Shown here one piece after another: positions 17,860 through 25,873 of a stretch of 64,000 bases of DNA (positions are counted from its first letter, which is position 1; the number at the start of each line of letters is the position of its first letter). The position numbers were made by a program, and so were the translations under genes. The notes under the pieces were generated by a model that was not told the DNA's origin, made no database searches, and saw only the letters and a list, made by a program, of their open reading frames with translations. The DNA is taken from the NCBI GenBank assembly GCA_034429195.1, contig DAOUGQ010000018.1, forward strand, positions 310,001 through 374,000, written 5' to 3'. The DNA is from UBA4782 sp034429195. GTDB taxonomy: Bacteria; Chloroflexota; Anaerolineae; Anaerolineales; Anaerolineaceae.

Positions 17860-17881
17860 TGTGACATGTGTCAGATATAAT
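17860..17881 (+). promoter_or_regulatory. TATAAT box abutting a CRP/FNR-like inverted repeat
   Basis: TATAAT at 17876-17881 lies 17 bases upstream of the ATG of the NarL-type regulator. Immediately before it is TGTGA-N6-TCAGA (17860-17875), which differs by one base from the CRP-type TGTGA-N6-TCACA pattern; inside it, TGACA and TGTCA also form an inverted repeat. No good -35 hexamer is seen, which fits either repression over the promoter core or activator dependence. The motif match is by eye. Confidence 0.45.
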
Positions 17882-17898
17882 GATGTCAGGAGATTTCT

Positions 17899-18552
17899 AT
17901 GCAGAAAAAAAGAATCGTGATTGTTGACGATCATGAAGTTGTAAGGATTGGGCTTCGTGCGTTATTAGCGCAAAATCCTCAATTTGAAGTAATTGGTGAA
18001 GCCGGTAATTCAAAAGATGCGCTTGAATTAGTAAGCCGGCTTAATCCTGATATAGTGTTGATGGATATTCGCCTTCCTGGCATTTCTGGTATTGAAGCAT
18101 GTGAGCAAATAACCAGAGACTATCCACAAAGTAAAGTAGTCATGTTAACTTCTTACGCTGAAGATGAGATGCTCTTTAATGCAATCCGCGCAGGAGCTTC
18201 AGGATATGTCTTAAAGCAAATTGGGGGTGAAGACCTCATACATGCGTTAGAAGCAGTAGGACGAGGTGAGGCATTACTTGATCCAGCAGTCACCCAGCGA
18301 GTGTTTCAAGAAGTTCGAAGAGCTGTAAAAGAAGAAGAAGCATCAGCATTTGCCTCGCTTAGCCAACAAGAAAAGCATGTACTTAGCCTTGTTTCTGCTG
18401 GTAAAACCAATCGGGAAATTGCCAAAGAACTATTTCTTGGTGAAGGTACCGTTCGCAATTATGTTAGTAGCATTCTTTCGAAATTAGGAGTTAGTAATCG
18501 GGCTGAAGCTGCAGCATATGCGGTTGAACATAACCTGAAAGAATATTTATAA
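17899..18552 (+). CDS. NarL/FixJ-type response regulator (REC plus LuxR HTH)
   Basis: 217 residues. The receiver domain has the acidic pair D10-D11, phosphorylation site D56 in IVLMDIRLPG, Thr in VVMLTSYAE and Lys in GYVLKQIGG near 109. The C-terminal LuxR-type helix-turn-helix (about 150-213) shows LSLVSAGKTNREIAKELFLG and TVRNYVSSILSKLGVSNRAE. It binds DNA as a phosphorylation-controlled dimer; the kinase is not in the window. Its own upstream region carries a CRP/FNR-like repeat next to TATAAT. The stop overlaps that of the converging Endo IV-like gene by six bases. Confidence 0.95.
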   Translation: MQKKRIVIVDDHEVVRIGLRALLAQNPQFEVIGEAGNSKDALELVSRLNPDIVLMDIRLPGISGIEACEQITRDYPQSKVVMLTSYAEDEMLFNAIRAGASGYVLKQIGGEDLIHALEAVGRGEALLDPAVTQRVFQEVRRAVKEEEASAFASLSQQEKHVLSLVSAGKTNREIAKELFLGEGTVRNYVSSILSKLGVSNRAEAAAYAVEHNLKEYL

Positions 18553-19401
18553 TTCCTCACCAGAAATTTCTTGCCAGGTCTGTTGCATAAAAAGAGCATC
18601 CTCTTCAAGAATTGGGCTTTCACAGAGGATTCTGCCTTTTGTTTGGAATTGCACAAGCGCTTTAAATAGATCTTTTAGATTGAGATCTGATTCTTGTATT
18701 GGGAGATGATTTCGTTCGCCTTTTAAAGAATATTCGATACCCGAAAGGTGAATATGGATCTTATTAAGAAGGTCTTGTCCTAATTCTTTTCCGTATTGTT
18801 CCAATAAACGACACCATTCATCATAGGTGTTCATTCCACCATTGCCAGTACGTGCATGAAGATGGGCAAAATCAAGACAAGGTAGCACTTGAGGAACAGC
18901 TTTCGCCATCTCCAGGGTATCTTCAAGAGAGCCAAGCATTGCAGATTTCCCCATTGTTTCAGGGCGAAGTATCACAGGGTTTCCTAATTTTATTAATTCA
19001 TCAATACAGCCTTTCAATCTTTCAATTGCAATCTTGAGCACAACAGATGCAGATTGTCCAAAATAAGAGCCGGGGTGAAAAATGATGTCTGTAGAGCCTG
19101 CCAGATTTCCATATATAGCCGAATCCATCAAACGTTTTCTTGATTTAGGCCATTCATCATCATTCGCATTCAAGTTAATAAAGTATGGAGCATGCACACT
19201 GATACCAACATCATTTATTTTTGCAGCCTGCTTGATTTCAACACAGGTCGCTTCAGAAACTCTTACTGACTGTACCCATCCCAGTTCAAAAGCGTTTAAA
19301 TTAAGTTCCTTTATCCTCTGAATTGCACCAAGACTTCCACCGGGTTTCTTGGGAGTGCTCATAGGTGAACCTACTGTTCCGAAGCGATAACTGAGTGTCA
19401 T
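18547..19401 (-). CDS. Endonuclease IV-like TIM-barrel protein (archaeal-type Nfo homologue)
   Basis: 284 residues, AP endonuclease family 2 fold. Candidate metal ligands are visible in order: H in GISVHAPYF, H in IIFHPGSY, E in RPETMGK, D and H in CLDFAHLHAR, H in IHIHLSG, H in GERNHLPI and E in LCESPILEEDAL. This set follows the Endo IV pattern. The IEYSLKGERNHLP block resembles the archaeal-type homologues rather than the E. coli Nfo D-R-H-H form. Endo IV cuts DNA 5' to abasic sites. A sugar isomerase of the same fold is the alternative, but the metal pattern favours DNA repair. It begins a minus-strand run that is oriented away from dgkA. Confidence 0.8.
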   Translation of the reverse strand: MTLSYRFGTVGSPMSTPKKPGGSLGAIQRIKELNLNAFELGWVQSVRVSEATCVEIKQAAKINDVGISVHAPYFINLNANDDEWPKSRKRLMDSAIYGNLAGSTDIIFHPGSYFGQSASVVLKIAIERLKGCIDELIKLGNPVILRPETMGKSAMLGSLEDTLEMAKAVPQVLPCLDFAHLHARTGNGGMNTYDEWCRLLEQYGKELGQDLLNKIHIHLSGIEYSLKGERNHLPIQESDLNLKDLFKALVQFQTKGRILCESPILEEDALFMQQTWQEISGEEL

Positions 19402-19403
19402 AA

Positions 19404-19784
19404 TTATTCTCCCGATGAAGTTATTAGAAGATATATATGCCGACCAAAAATGATTATCCCGACCAATGCAGCACCGATCGCCAGGATCAATACGCCAGCA
19501 GCGGCTGTGTCTTTTGCGATTTTTGCAATAGGGTGCAGTTCAGGCGAAGCCAAATCTACTACTGATTCGATTGCAGTATTGAAACATTCAGCAGACCATA
19601 CTAATCCTATAAAAATGATCAAGAAAAGCCACTCATACCAATCTATATGAAGAAAGATACCTGCAAATAGTACAAGAATGGTAACTGACAGGTAAATCCA
19701 TGTGTTCCGTTGAGTGCGTATCACATGGAATATTCCAGCAAAAGCATTTTTAAATGAAATAATACGCGAATAATTATTGTTCAT
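19404..19784 (-). CDS. dgkA: Diacylglycerol/undecaprenol kinase family protein
   Basis: 126 residues with three membrane helices. Family motifs are FKNAFAGIFHVIRTQRN at the N-terminal surface helix and SAECFNTAIESVVDLA with KIAKDTAAAGVLILA around the active site (E-x-x-N-T-A-I-E and K-D-x-A-A-A). Gram-positive members phosphorylate undecaprenol, feeding the lipid carrier for cell-wall and glycan synthesis; E. coli DgkA uses diacylglycerol. The ybeY-dgkA neighbourhood is widely conserved. The start overlaps the end of ybeY by 11 bases. Confidence 0.93.
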   Translation of the reverse strand: MNNNYSRIISFKNAFAGIFHVIRTQRNTWIYLSVTILVLFAGIFLHIDWYEWLFLIIFIGLVWSAECFNTAIESVVDLASPELHPIAKIAKDTAAAGVLILAIGAALVGIIIFGRHIYLLITSSGE

Positions 19785-20229
19785 TTTCTATGAAATCTTG
19801 CATTTTTTTCAAGACCAAATTCTGTTTTTCCCACATTACTTTTTCATCTTCCACATCAGCATGGTCATAACCACATAAGTGAAGAATTCCGTGCACAATA
19901 AGAAGTGCGATCTCTTGTCTCAATGGATGATTTGCAGCAATGGCTTGTTTTTGTGCTTGGGGTACTGAAATGATAATATCTCCCAAATGGTTCAAGCCAG
20001 TTTCGGGATTGGGATAATTGCCTTCAAAGGATAGAACATCTGTCGTCGCATCAATATTCCGGTATTTTAGATTGAGGTCCTTTACGGTTTCGTCTTGTTC
20101 CAGGGCAATCGATAACTCAACTTCTTCACCTTCGTTAACTTGATGTAGAGTTTGGTCAGCAAGCTTTTCAATCCATGTTTGAGAAAGAAGAGAAGAAAAA
20201 TCGGGATGAATATTCACTTCGACTATCAT
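19774..20229 (-). CDS. ybeY: Endoribonuclease YbeY (16S rRNA maturation)
   Basis: 151 residues. The zinc site is intact in VHGILHLCGYDH (H-x3-H-x5-H), preceded by TDVLSFEGNYP and GDIIISV typical of the UPF0054 family. YbeY is a metal-dependent RNase needed for 16S rRNA 3' processing and late 70S quality control. The ATG overlaps the stop of the PgpH-like gene (4 bases) and its own end overlaps dgkA, so pgpH-ybeY-dgkA are translated as a relay; this gene order is common in bacteria. Confidence 0.96.
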   Translation of the reverse strand: MIVEVNIHPDFSSLLSQTWIEKLADQTLHQVNEGEEVELSIALEQDETVKDLNLKYRNIDATTDVLSFEGNYPNPETGLNHLGDIIISVPQAQKQAIAANHPLRQEIALLIVHGILHLCGYDHADVEDEKVMWEKQNLVLKKMQDFIENEQ

Positions 20230-22343
20230 TTCGCTGTACTTTCTTTTGTAAGAGGTGTCGTAGGTCGTTCCCCGTCAGGGTAACGTATACGTGGATGATA
20301 AGTATTTCGCAAGGTAAAAACAAACGATTCTATTGTTCGGTTCAGATCTTGAAACGTAAGGTTGGTATCATTCAATTGACTTTGCTGAAGGCAGATATCC
20401 ACGGCTTTTCGCACGATTTCACGGAGTTCATTTTCGTCTTTTGGTAAATCAGCACGGGCTTTAGCTTCAGCACAATCCGCCAACATCAAGAGAGCGGTTT
20501 CTCGGGTTTGAGGGCGAGGACCTGGGTAGCGAAAATCTTCTTTGTTCACGTAATTACCATTTACTAGTGAAAGCTCTTTTGCTTTGTTATATTGAAATCT
20601 CGTAATGGTAGTACCATGATGTTCAAGGACGAAATCACGAATGCGTGGGGGCATCCGATATTTTTTCATGAGAGCCATCCCATCGGTTACGTGTTGAATA
20701 ATGATTCTAGAGCTATCTTCAGGAGTTAAATTATCATGAGGGTTGGCTTGATTTCCAATTTGGTTTTCAATGAAGTAATGAGGATTCATTGCTTTTCCCA
20801 CGTCATGATACAAAGCACCAACTCGCACCAATAATGGATCTGCGCCGATTATCTTTGCTGCCTGTTCTGCAAGGTTGGCTACTTGGAGGCTGTGTTGATA
20901 TGAACCGGGTGCATTTTGTAAAAAGAATTGAAGCAATGGGTGATCGGATCTGGAAATCTCGAGCAGATGGAGTGGTGTAGCCAACCCAAATATTTGGGTT
21001 AACATGAATTGGAATAACAGTGCCAGGCTGGCAGAAGCAACTCCATTCAAAAAAGAAGTACCTACCAATGTCGCAATACCGAGCCAATCGGTATATGGTT
21101 CTGTCAAACGATAAGCAATGATGACCAGACTGCCTGCCAGCCCAATTGCCAGACCTGCCCAGATATAACTTACAACACGCCTACCTCTTCCCATCACCCA
21201 AATGCCGCACATGCTAGAAATTGCATAAAAAAGCGTCAAATCCAGGGAGAATGTCATATCAAATGCGGTAGTGATGGAGAGAATTAATGAAAAAATAATC
21301 CCTAATTCAGTAGAGAACAAACTGGCTATAACAAGTCCAAATGCCGCAAGCGGGAAAAAATACGGTAAAACAGTATGCCCCGGTATAAGAAATCGCCCCG
21401 CATACAAGAAAATTAAGAAAGCGATGGAGATCATTACCAGGCTTGTTATACTGATAGAAAGATTTAATTTTCTATGTGAAAGAAAAACAACAACAAATCC
21501 AGCTGAAACAAGAGTAATGGCAAAGGCAGCAATCAAATTATTCGTTAATGGATTCGATCGAATAATTCCATATTGTTTGAGGGCTTCTTCAATCTCAGGT
21601 GTAATTATTTCTCCACGTTGAACGATCAACTCATTGGCAATAAATGATTTATAGATGGGTTTAACAGCATCCGCTGCTTTTTGTTGTGCTGCGGTCGTTA
21701 ATTCTTCACTATAAAGACTATTTGGAACAACATAGGGACTGACAATTGCTTCTACCAACTTGGATTGCTCGGTTGTCAGTGAATAACTTACCAGTGTAGC
21801 TACAGATCGGCGAGCTTCTGATACCTGCGTGTCACGAATAGAATTCCGCATTACCTGTTCCAAAACAGAAAGAGCTTCTTGTTGGATTAGATACCATCTT
21901 GTATCTGGCATGGATAAGATAGATGCGATCGTATCATCTTGAAGATCCATTTCAAGCAGGTTTTGAAGATCATCATGCCTTTGTTGTTCTGTTGCCAGAG
22001 AATCCACTCGCACCGTGGAAATATAGGCAAGAGCTGTTCGAAGTTTTTCAACCTGGGTTCTCGATATGAGAGGATCAGCGGGTAAATAAATAGGTTGAAT
22101 AGATTGCCGAGCGTTGTCTTGTGCTTTGGCAGTGGATATTTCACTCAAATAAGAATGCGCGTAAGGAGCTTCAATTGACCGGGGTGAGACATCACCGACA
22201 ACCAAAGAGTATGAACTGGAATCAAGATAGAGCGGAAGAGCAACGCCGATGAATGTTAGTATTGAAATTGAAACAAGCAGGATGGTCTGAAGGACTGCTA
22301 TCCGTTCATTTTGACCAGGTGTTTTTTCAGGATCAAAGTCCAT
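20226..22343 (-). CDS. PgpH-like 7TM HD-domain phosphodiesterase (c-di-AMP type)
   Basis: 705 residues. An N-terminal membrane anchor (about 17-38) is followed by a large extracytoplasmic 7TMR-HDED region, seven membrane helices (about 270-470) and a cytoplasmic HD domain with HSLQVANLAEQAA and the ALYHDVGKAMNPHYF motif near residue 513. PgpH-type proteins of this architecture hydrolyse c-di-AMP to pApA in Firmicutes; activity here is inferred. It overlaps ybeY by 4 bases. Its ATG shares one base with the end of the yqeY-like gene upstream (22343). Confidence 0.92.
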   Translation of the reverse strand: MDFDPEKTPGQNERIAVLQTILLVSISILTFIGVALPLYLDSSSYSLVVGDVSPRSIEAPYAHSYLSEISTAKAQDNARQSIQPIYLPADPLISRTQVEKLRTALAYISTVRVDSLATEQQRHDDLQNLLEMDLQDDTIASILSMPDTRWYLIQQEALSVLEQVMRNSIRDTQVSEARRSVATLVSYSLTTEQSKLVEAIVSPYVVPNSLYSEELTTAAQQKAADAVKPIYKSFIANELIVQRGEIITPEIEEALKQYGIIRSNPLTNNLIAAFAITLVSAGFVVVFLSHRKLNLSISITSLVMISIAFLIFLYAGRFLIPGHTVLPYFFPLAAFGLVIASLFSTELGIIFSLILSITTAFDMTFSLDLTLFYAISSMCGIWVMGRGRRVVSYIWAGLAIGLAGSLVIIAYRLTEPYTDWLGIATLVGTSFLNGVASASLALLFQFMLTQIFGLATPLHLLEISRSDHPLLQFFLQNAPGSYQHSLQVANLAEQAAKIIGADPLLVRVGALYHDVGKAMNPHYFIENQIGNQANPHDNLTPEDSSRIIIQHVTDGMALMKKYRMPPRIRDFVLEHHGTTITRFQYNKAKELSLVNGNYVNKEDFRYPGPRPQTRETALLMLADCAEAKARADLPKDENELREIVRKAVDICLQQSQLNDTNLTFQDLNRTIESFVFTLRNTYHPRIRYPDGERPTTPLTKESTAK

Positions 22344-22795
22344 TATGCTTTTGATTCCAGAACCCTCTTCACAGTTTGACTGATGAGTGCATTGGGTGCC
22401 TGTCCTTGAACTCGTGGGAGGAGAACTTTCATTACCTTTCCCATATCTGCTGCGCTTGAAGCCTTAACTTCCTTTATAGCAGCTTCGATAAAAGGAATTA
22501 GCTCTTCTTCTGAAAGTTGCTTTGGGAGATAACTTTCAAGAATGGCAATTTCCTGCCTATTCTGTTCTATCATGTCTGGTCTACCCGCTGCTTCTGCATC
22601 TTTTATTGAATCCAATCGAATTTTCCCTTCCTTCTGGATGATCGTTAAGATGGCGGCATCTTCAATTGGAATACCTTTTTCTGCGTCTCCCAGCTTGATC
22701 GCACTAAGGATCAAGCGTAAAACACGCAGTTTCATTTCATCTTTACTTCGCATTGCATTTTGAATATCTTGCTCAATCGTTTTTCGTAAACTCAT
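22343..22795 (-). CDS. yqeY: GatB/YqeY domain-containing protein
   Basis: 150 residues, the normal YqeY length. Features are LRVLRLILSAIKLGDAEKG, then EIAILESYLPKQLSEEEL and AADMGKVMKVLLPRVQGQAP, which match the all-helical YqeY family (related to the tail of the GatB amidotransferase subunit). Its role is uncertain; it may interact with tRNA or tRNA-dependent enzymes. It lies upstream of pgpH with a one-base overlap and 17 bases downstream of the comEA-like gene. Confidence 0.94.
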   Translation of the reverse strand: MSLRKTIEQDIQNAMRSKDEMKLRVLRLILSAIKLGDAEKGIPIEDAAILTIIQKEGKIRLDSIKDAEAAGRPDMIEQNRQEIAILESYLPKQLSEEELIPFIEAAIKEVKASSAADMGKVMKVLLPRVQGQAPNALISQTVKRVLESKA

Positions 22796-22812
22796 TATAG
22801 AAATAAACCTTT

Positions 22813-23394
22813 CTAGGGACTGACAGTTATCAGGTCTTTTATTTGATTATACGTGGTTTCACCAATTCCAGACACGTTCATAATATCTTCTTTATTAGTA
22901 AAAGGTCCATGTTCCTGGCGATAGCGAATGATCTCTTCTGCTTTGGTGGGGCCAATTCCAGGTAATTGGGTCAATTCTTCATTTGATGCTTTGTTGATAT
23001 TCAAAGGATTTGCTTGTGAAAAATTGCTTGTTATTAATGGAGTGCTTTCATAACCGACACCAATCTGATCTGAAGATAAATTCTCTCCGATTCTAGGAAT
23101 ATAAATTTTACTGCCATCAATTAATGGAGCTGCCAGGTTGATTAAACCTGTGTCACTGTTGCTGCATAATCCACCTGCTGCCTGTATGGCATCGATTACC
23201 CGGCTAGTTTTCGCTACCTGATATACTCCTGGGTTTTTCACAGCTCCATCGACGTGAATTGTAATGGGAGCTGGTGTTACAGGATCACTCAAGGAATAAG
23301 GAATTCCATGAGGACGAGTCGAAACTATAATAATCAATCCTGCACAAATAAGCGCTAAGAAAGCGCCAAGGGCAACAGCTTGCCAGGTTTTCAT
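22813..23394 (-). CDS. ComEA-like DNA-binding protein (SLBB plus helix-hairpin-helix)
   Basis: 193 residues. One N-terminal membrane anchor (about 5-26) is followed by an SLBB domain (IHVDGAVKNPGVYQV, about 46-100), a linker, and a C-terminal double helix-hairpin-helix domain (LNINKASNEELTQLPGIG, about 130-190). This is the ComEA architecture, which captures incoming DNA outside the membrane during natural transformation. comEC is not seen in the window. The ATG overlaps the stop of the DUF1385 gene upstream (4 bases). Confidence 0.9.
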   Translation of the reverse strand: MKTWQAVALGAFLALICAGLIIIVSTRPHGIPYSLSDPVTPAPITIHVDGAVKNPGVYQVAKTSRVIDAIQAAGGLCSNSDTGLINLAAPLIDGSKIYIPRIGENLSSDQIGVGYESTPLITSNFSQANPLNINKASNEELTQLPGIGPTKAEEIIRYRQEHGPFTNKEDIMNVSGIGETTYNQIKDLITVSP

Positions 23395-24287
23395 TGCGAT
23401 GTTTGTAGTTTTTCTTCCTCTTTCAACATTGCATTAAAGGCAGCAATAGAAACTTCCAACATTGTTTCATCCGGTTCGGCTGTAGTCAGACGTTGTAAAG
23501 CCAGATTGGGCTTTACCATCCACCAAACAAATGAATTTTGTAAATGGTTTGCAGTCCAGCGAATATACTCATAAGCAAGTCCAGCAATGACCGGAAGTAA
23601 AATAATCCTGCTTAACAAACGCCAAAAAACTGACAATGGACCTAATAGTGTAAAGACGATGATAGAAAGCACCACAAGAGTAAGCAGGAATGCTGTTCCG
23701 CATCGAGGGTGTTGTGTAGAAATAGGTTTGAGGTTTTTAGGAGTAAGCTCTATACGAGATTCATACGCATTAATTGTTTTATGTTCAGCGCCATGATATT
23801 GAAATACACGATGAATATCAGACATTTTTCCGACTCCCCAAATGTAAAGAATCAGGAAAATCAAGCGAACAAAACCTTCGACCAGATTTCCCAGCCAGCT
23901 ACTCCACTTGAATAGAGAGTCTGTCCATTGACCGATGAGAGCTGGCAAAAGGAAAAATATCACTACTGCAATCACAATTGACACAGTAAATGTTAAATAA
24001 AGCGTCGGCCCTTCAATTTTCGGATCGTCATCGCCTGTTTGATAATTTGCTGAATAAGTTAAGTAACGCATCCCCAAGCCAAGTGAATCCCATAAAGATA
24101 TCAATCCACGTAATAATGGGATATTCTTCAAGTTTCCGGTATAAATCCCAGAGAGCTTTTCTGTGCGAATAATTATCTCACCATTTGGTTTGCGAAATGC
24201 AGCAGCGAGGGAATTACTCCCTCGCATCAGCACACCTTCTATTAATGCTTGCCCACCATAATTAGGTAATCGTTGCTGTTCGGGCAT
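23391..24287 (-). CDS. DUF1385 family membrane protein
   Basis: 298 residues. The family hallmark YGGQALIEGVLMRGSNS is at the N-terminus. About four membrane helices follow, with YHGAEHKTINAYE and PRCGTAFLLTLV in between, all typical of DUF1385 (COG3872). The function is unknown, although a metal-dependent role has been suggested from the conserved H and E residues. In many bacteria it lies near prfA or rpmE; here it precedes the comEA-like gene with a 4-base overlap and follows the M20 dipeptidase by 7 bases. Confidence 0.93.
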   Translation of the reverse strand: MPEQQRLPNYGGQALIEGVLMRGSNSLAAAFRKPNGEIIIRTEKLSGIYTGNLKNIPLLRGLISLWDSLGLGMRYLTYSANYQTGDDDPKIEGPTLYLTFTVSIVIAVVIFFLLPALIGQWTDSLFKWSSWLGNLVEGFVRLIFLILYIWGVGKMSDIHRVFQYHGAEHKTINAYESRIELTPKNLKPISTQHPRCGTAFLLTLVVLSIIVFTLLGPLSVFWRLLSRIILLPVIAGLAYEYIRWTANHLQNSFVWWMVKPNLALQRLTTAEPDETMLEVSIAAFNAMLKEEEKLQTSQ

Positions 24288-24294
24288 GAATGAT

Positions 24295-25674
24295 TTATTT
24301 CCTTAACTCTTGCATATTTATGAGAAAGTGGATCAATGAATTGATACCTGTATACCAGGTAGGGAGATCCAGTTTTTCATTTGGCGCGTGGACATGGTCA
24401 TCTGGTAGTCCGAAACCACCCAGAATTGAATCGCTACCGATTGATGATTTCATGTAGTATGCAATCGGAATACTTCCACCTTCACGTTTGAAGAGAGGTT
24501 TCTTTCCCCAAGCTCGTTCAAGAGCGTCTGCAAATGCATTAACCTCTGGTAAATCTGTCCGCGTAATTGAAGCAGGAGCACCAGACATAGGGGTCAATTC
24601 CCATCGCACAGTATCAGGAGCGTGCATTTGAAGATATTTCACAAGTTGTTGCTGCACTTCTGCTGGGTCTTGCTCAGGTACAAGGCGCATGGATATTTTT
24701 GCCATTGCCCAGGAAGGGATAATAGTTTTTGATCCATGCCCAATGAAACCAGAATACAAACCATTCACATCCAGAGTCGGGCGGGCGCCAGTTCGTTCGG
24801 CAGGAGAAAAACCCTCTTCTCCCCACAATTCTGGTACACCTGTTTGCTGTTTGTATGTTTCCTCATTGATCGGTAATTCTTCGATCTGTTTACGGTCTTT
24901 TTCTGTGAGGGGAATGACAGAATCATAATACCCGGGAAGCGTTATGCGGCCATGTTCATCATGCATGCCAGAAATAAGATCACATAAAACTTGTGCAGGA
25001 TTATGAACAACGCCTCCAAACATACCAGAATGTAAATCAGTTTTGGGACCATAAACACGCAATTCAAAATATGCCAAACCACGTAGAGCATATGTGATTG
25101 TTGGCGTGTTTTTAGCAATCATACCTGAATCGGGATTGAAAACTATATCGCTTTGTAGTAATTCTTTATATTCTTCAAGTTTTGGCGGCAGGCTGGGTGA
25201 ACCAATTTCCTCTTCACCCTCAAGAATCCATTTCAAATTGAGATGAAGATCAGTTGTTTTTATCACCGATTCTATGGCACTCAGGCAGGCAACGATTTGA
25301 CCTTTCATATCCGAAACGCCACGTCCAAAATAGCTGTCATTTCGTACTTCTGGTTCGAATGGCGGTGTTTCCCATAGTTCCAAAGGATCAGGGGGTTGAA
25401 CATCATAATGACCATAAAACAGAACCGTGGGATAAGCAGGATCAATTATTCTTTCAGCATAAACCAGGGGGTATTTTGGCGTAGAAATCAGCCGTGTTTC
25501 AAATCCAAGCTTTTCTAATTTGGCAATTAACCAGTTTGCGGCGTCTAACATAGAGTTAGCAAGATCAGGATCAGTCGACACAGAGGGAATACCGACAAAT
25601 TCACCCAAGGTATTTAAGAATGCTTCTTTATTTTTCTGTGCGTAATCAAGGGCAGAATTGCGTATTGATGTCAT
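24295..25674 (-). CDS. M20 family dipeptidase (CNDP-like metallopeptidase)
   Basis: 459 residues, the usual length. Metal-site motifs are FYGHYDVQPP (H and the bridging region), FGRGVSDMKGQI (the bridging D), EGEEEIGSP (catalytic E and ligand E) and DDHVHAPNE near the C-terminus. The lid domain is between about 200 and 330. The family cleaves di- and tripeptides or acylated amino acids with two zinc ions. It is transcribed away from the molybdenum hydroxylase cluster, sharing the 188-base intergenic region, so common regulation is possible but not shown. Confidence 0.92.
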   Translation of the reverse strand: MTSIRNSALDYAQKNKEAFLNTLGEFVGIPSVSTDPDLANSMLDAANWLIAKLEKLGFETRLISTPKYPLVYAERIIDPAYPTVLFYGHYDVQPPDPLELWETPPFEPEVRNDSYFGRGVSDMKGQIVACLSAIESVIKTTDLHLNLKWILEGEEEIGSPSLPPKLEEYKELLQSDIVFNPDSGMIAKNTPTITYALRGLAYFELRVYGPKTDLHSGMFGGVVHNPAQVLCDLISGMHDEHGRITLPGYYDSVIPLTEKDRKQIEELPINEETYKQQTGVPELWGEEGFSPAERTGARPTLDVNGLYSGFIGHGSKTIIPSWAMAKISMRLVPEQDPAEVQQQLVKYLQMHAPDTVRWELTPMSGAPASITRTDLPEVNAFADALERAWGKKPLFKREGGSIPIAYYMKSSIGSDSILGGFGLPDDHVHAPNEKLDLPTWYTGINSLIHFLINMQELRK

Positions 25675-25744
25675 AGAGTCTCCTTATACATATAAAATGA
25701 ATTATATGCTATTTTGCTTTTCTAATGGTGAAATCTGATATTGC

Positions 25745-25773
25745 TTGTGCTTTATTTGATTAATTGTTAAAAT
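25745..25773 (+). promoter_or_regulatory. Candidate promoter of the molybdenum hydroxylase/F420 cluster
   Basis: TTGTGC (25745-25750), 17 bases, then TAAAAT (25768-25773). The hexamers match the sigma70 consensus at 4/6 and 5/6 with optimal spacing. The start point would be near 25780, exactly where the structured leader begins. It is the only good candidate in the 188-base region upstream of the 18-gene cluster. Mapping of the 5' end would settle it. Confidence 0.45.
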
Positions 25774-25780
25774 AATGGAA

Positions 25781-25873
25781 ACGGGTTCGGTGGTCGATCC
25801 TGGTAGTGCCAGGGTCGGCGTAGGGTAATAAAAATAAGCCCTTCGAAAAGTACCGCCATCCGATGTCCACCGA
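25781..25873 (+). ncRNA. Structured leader RNA, possible riboswitch of unknown class
   Basis: The leader is GC-richer than its flanks and folds by eye into a closed multibranch structure. The closing stem is TCGGTGG (25787-25793) with CCACCGA (25867-25873), 7 pairs. The first inner hairpin is TCGATCCTGG with CCAGGGTCGG (25794-25803/25809-25818), 10 pairs including two G-T, with loop TAGTG. The second inner hairpin pairs AGGG (25822-25825) with CCCT (25839-25842). The 3' side of the closing stem overlaps codons 2-4 of the first gene if translation starts at 25863, and no Shine-Dalgarno sequence is visible, so folding could control initiation. The Moco riboswitch and the complete TPP riboswitch pattern were not recognised. 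Confidence 0.5.

Noticed and set aside
24295..25674. Assigning the M20 peptidase as YgeY of a purine/selenium pathway
   Set aside because: Its motifs and length fit general CNDP-type dipeptidases, and it is transcribed away from the hydroxylase cluster.
25796..25826. Resemblance to the 3' half of a TPP riboswitch (TGCCAG and CGTAGGG blocks)
   Set aside because: The required CTGAGA-type 5' half is missing, extra bases separate the two blocks, and the gene downstream is not thiamine related.
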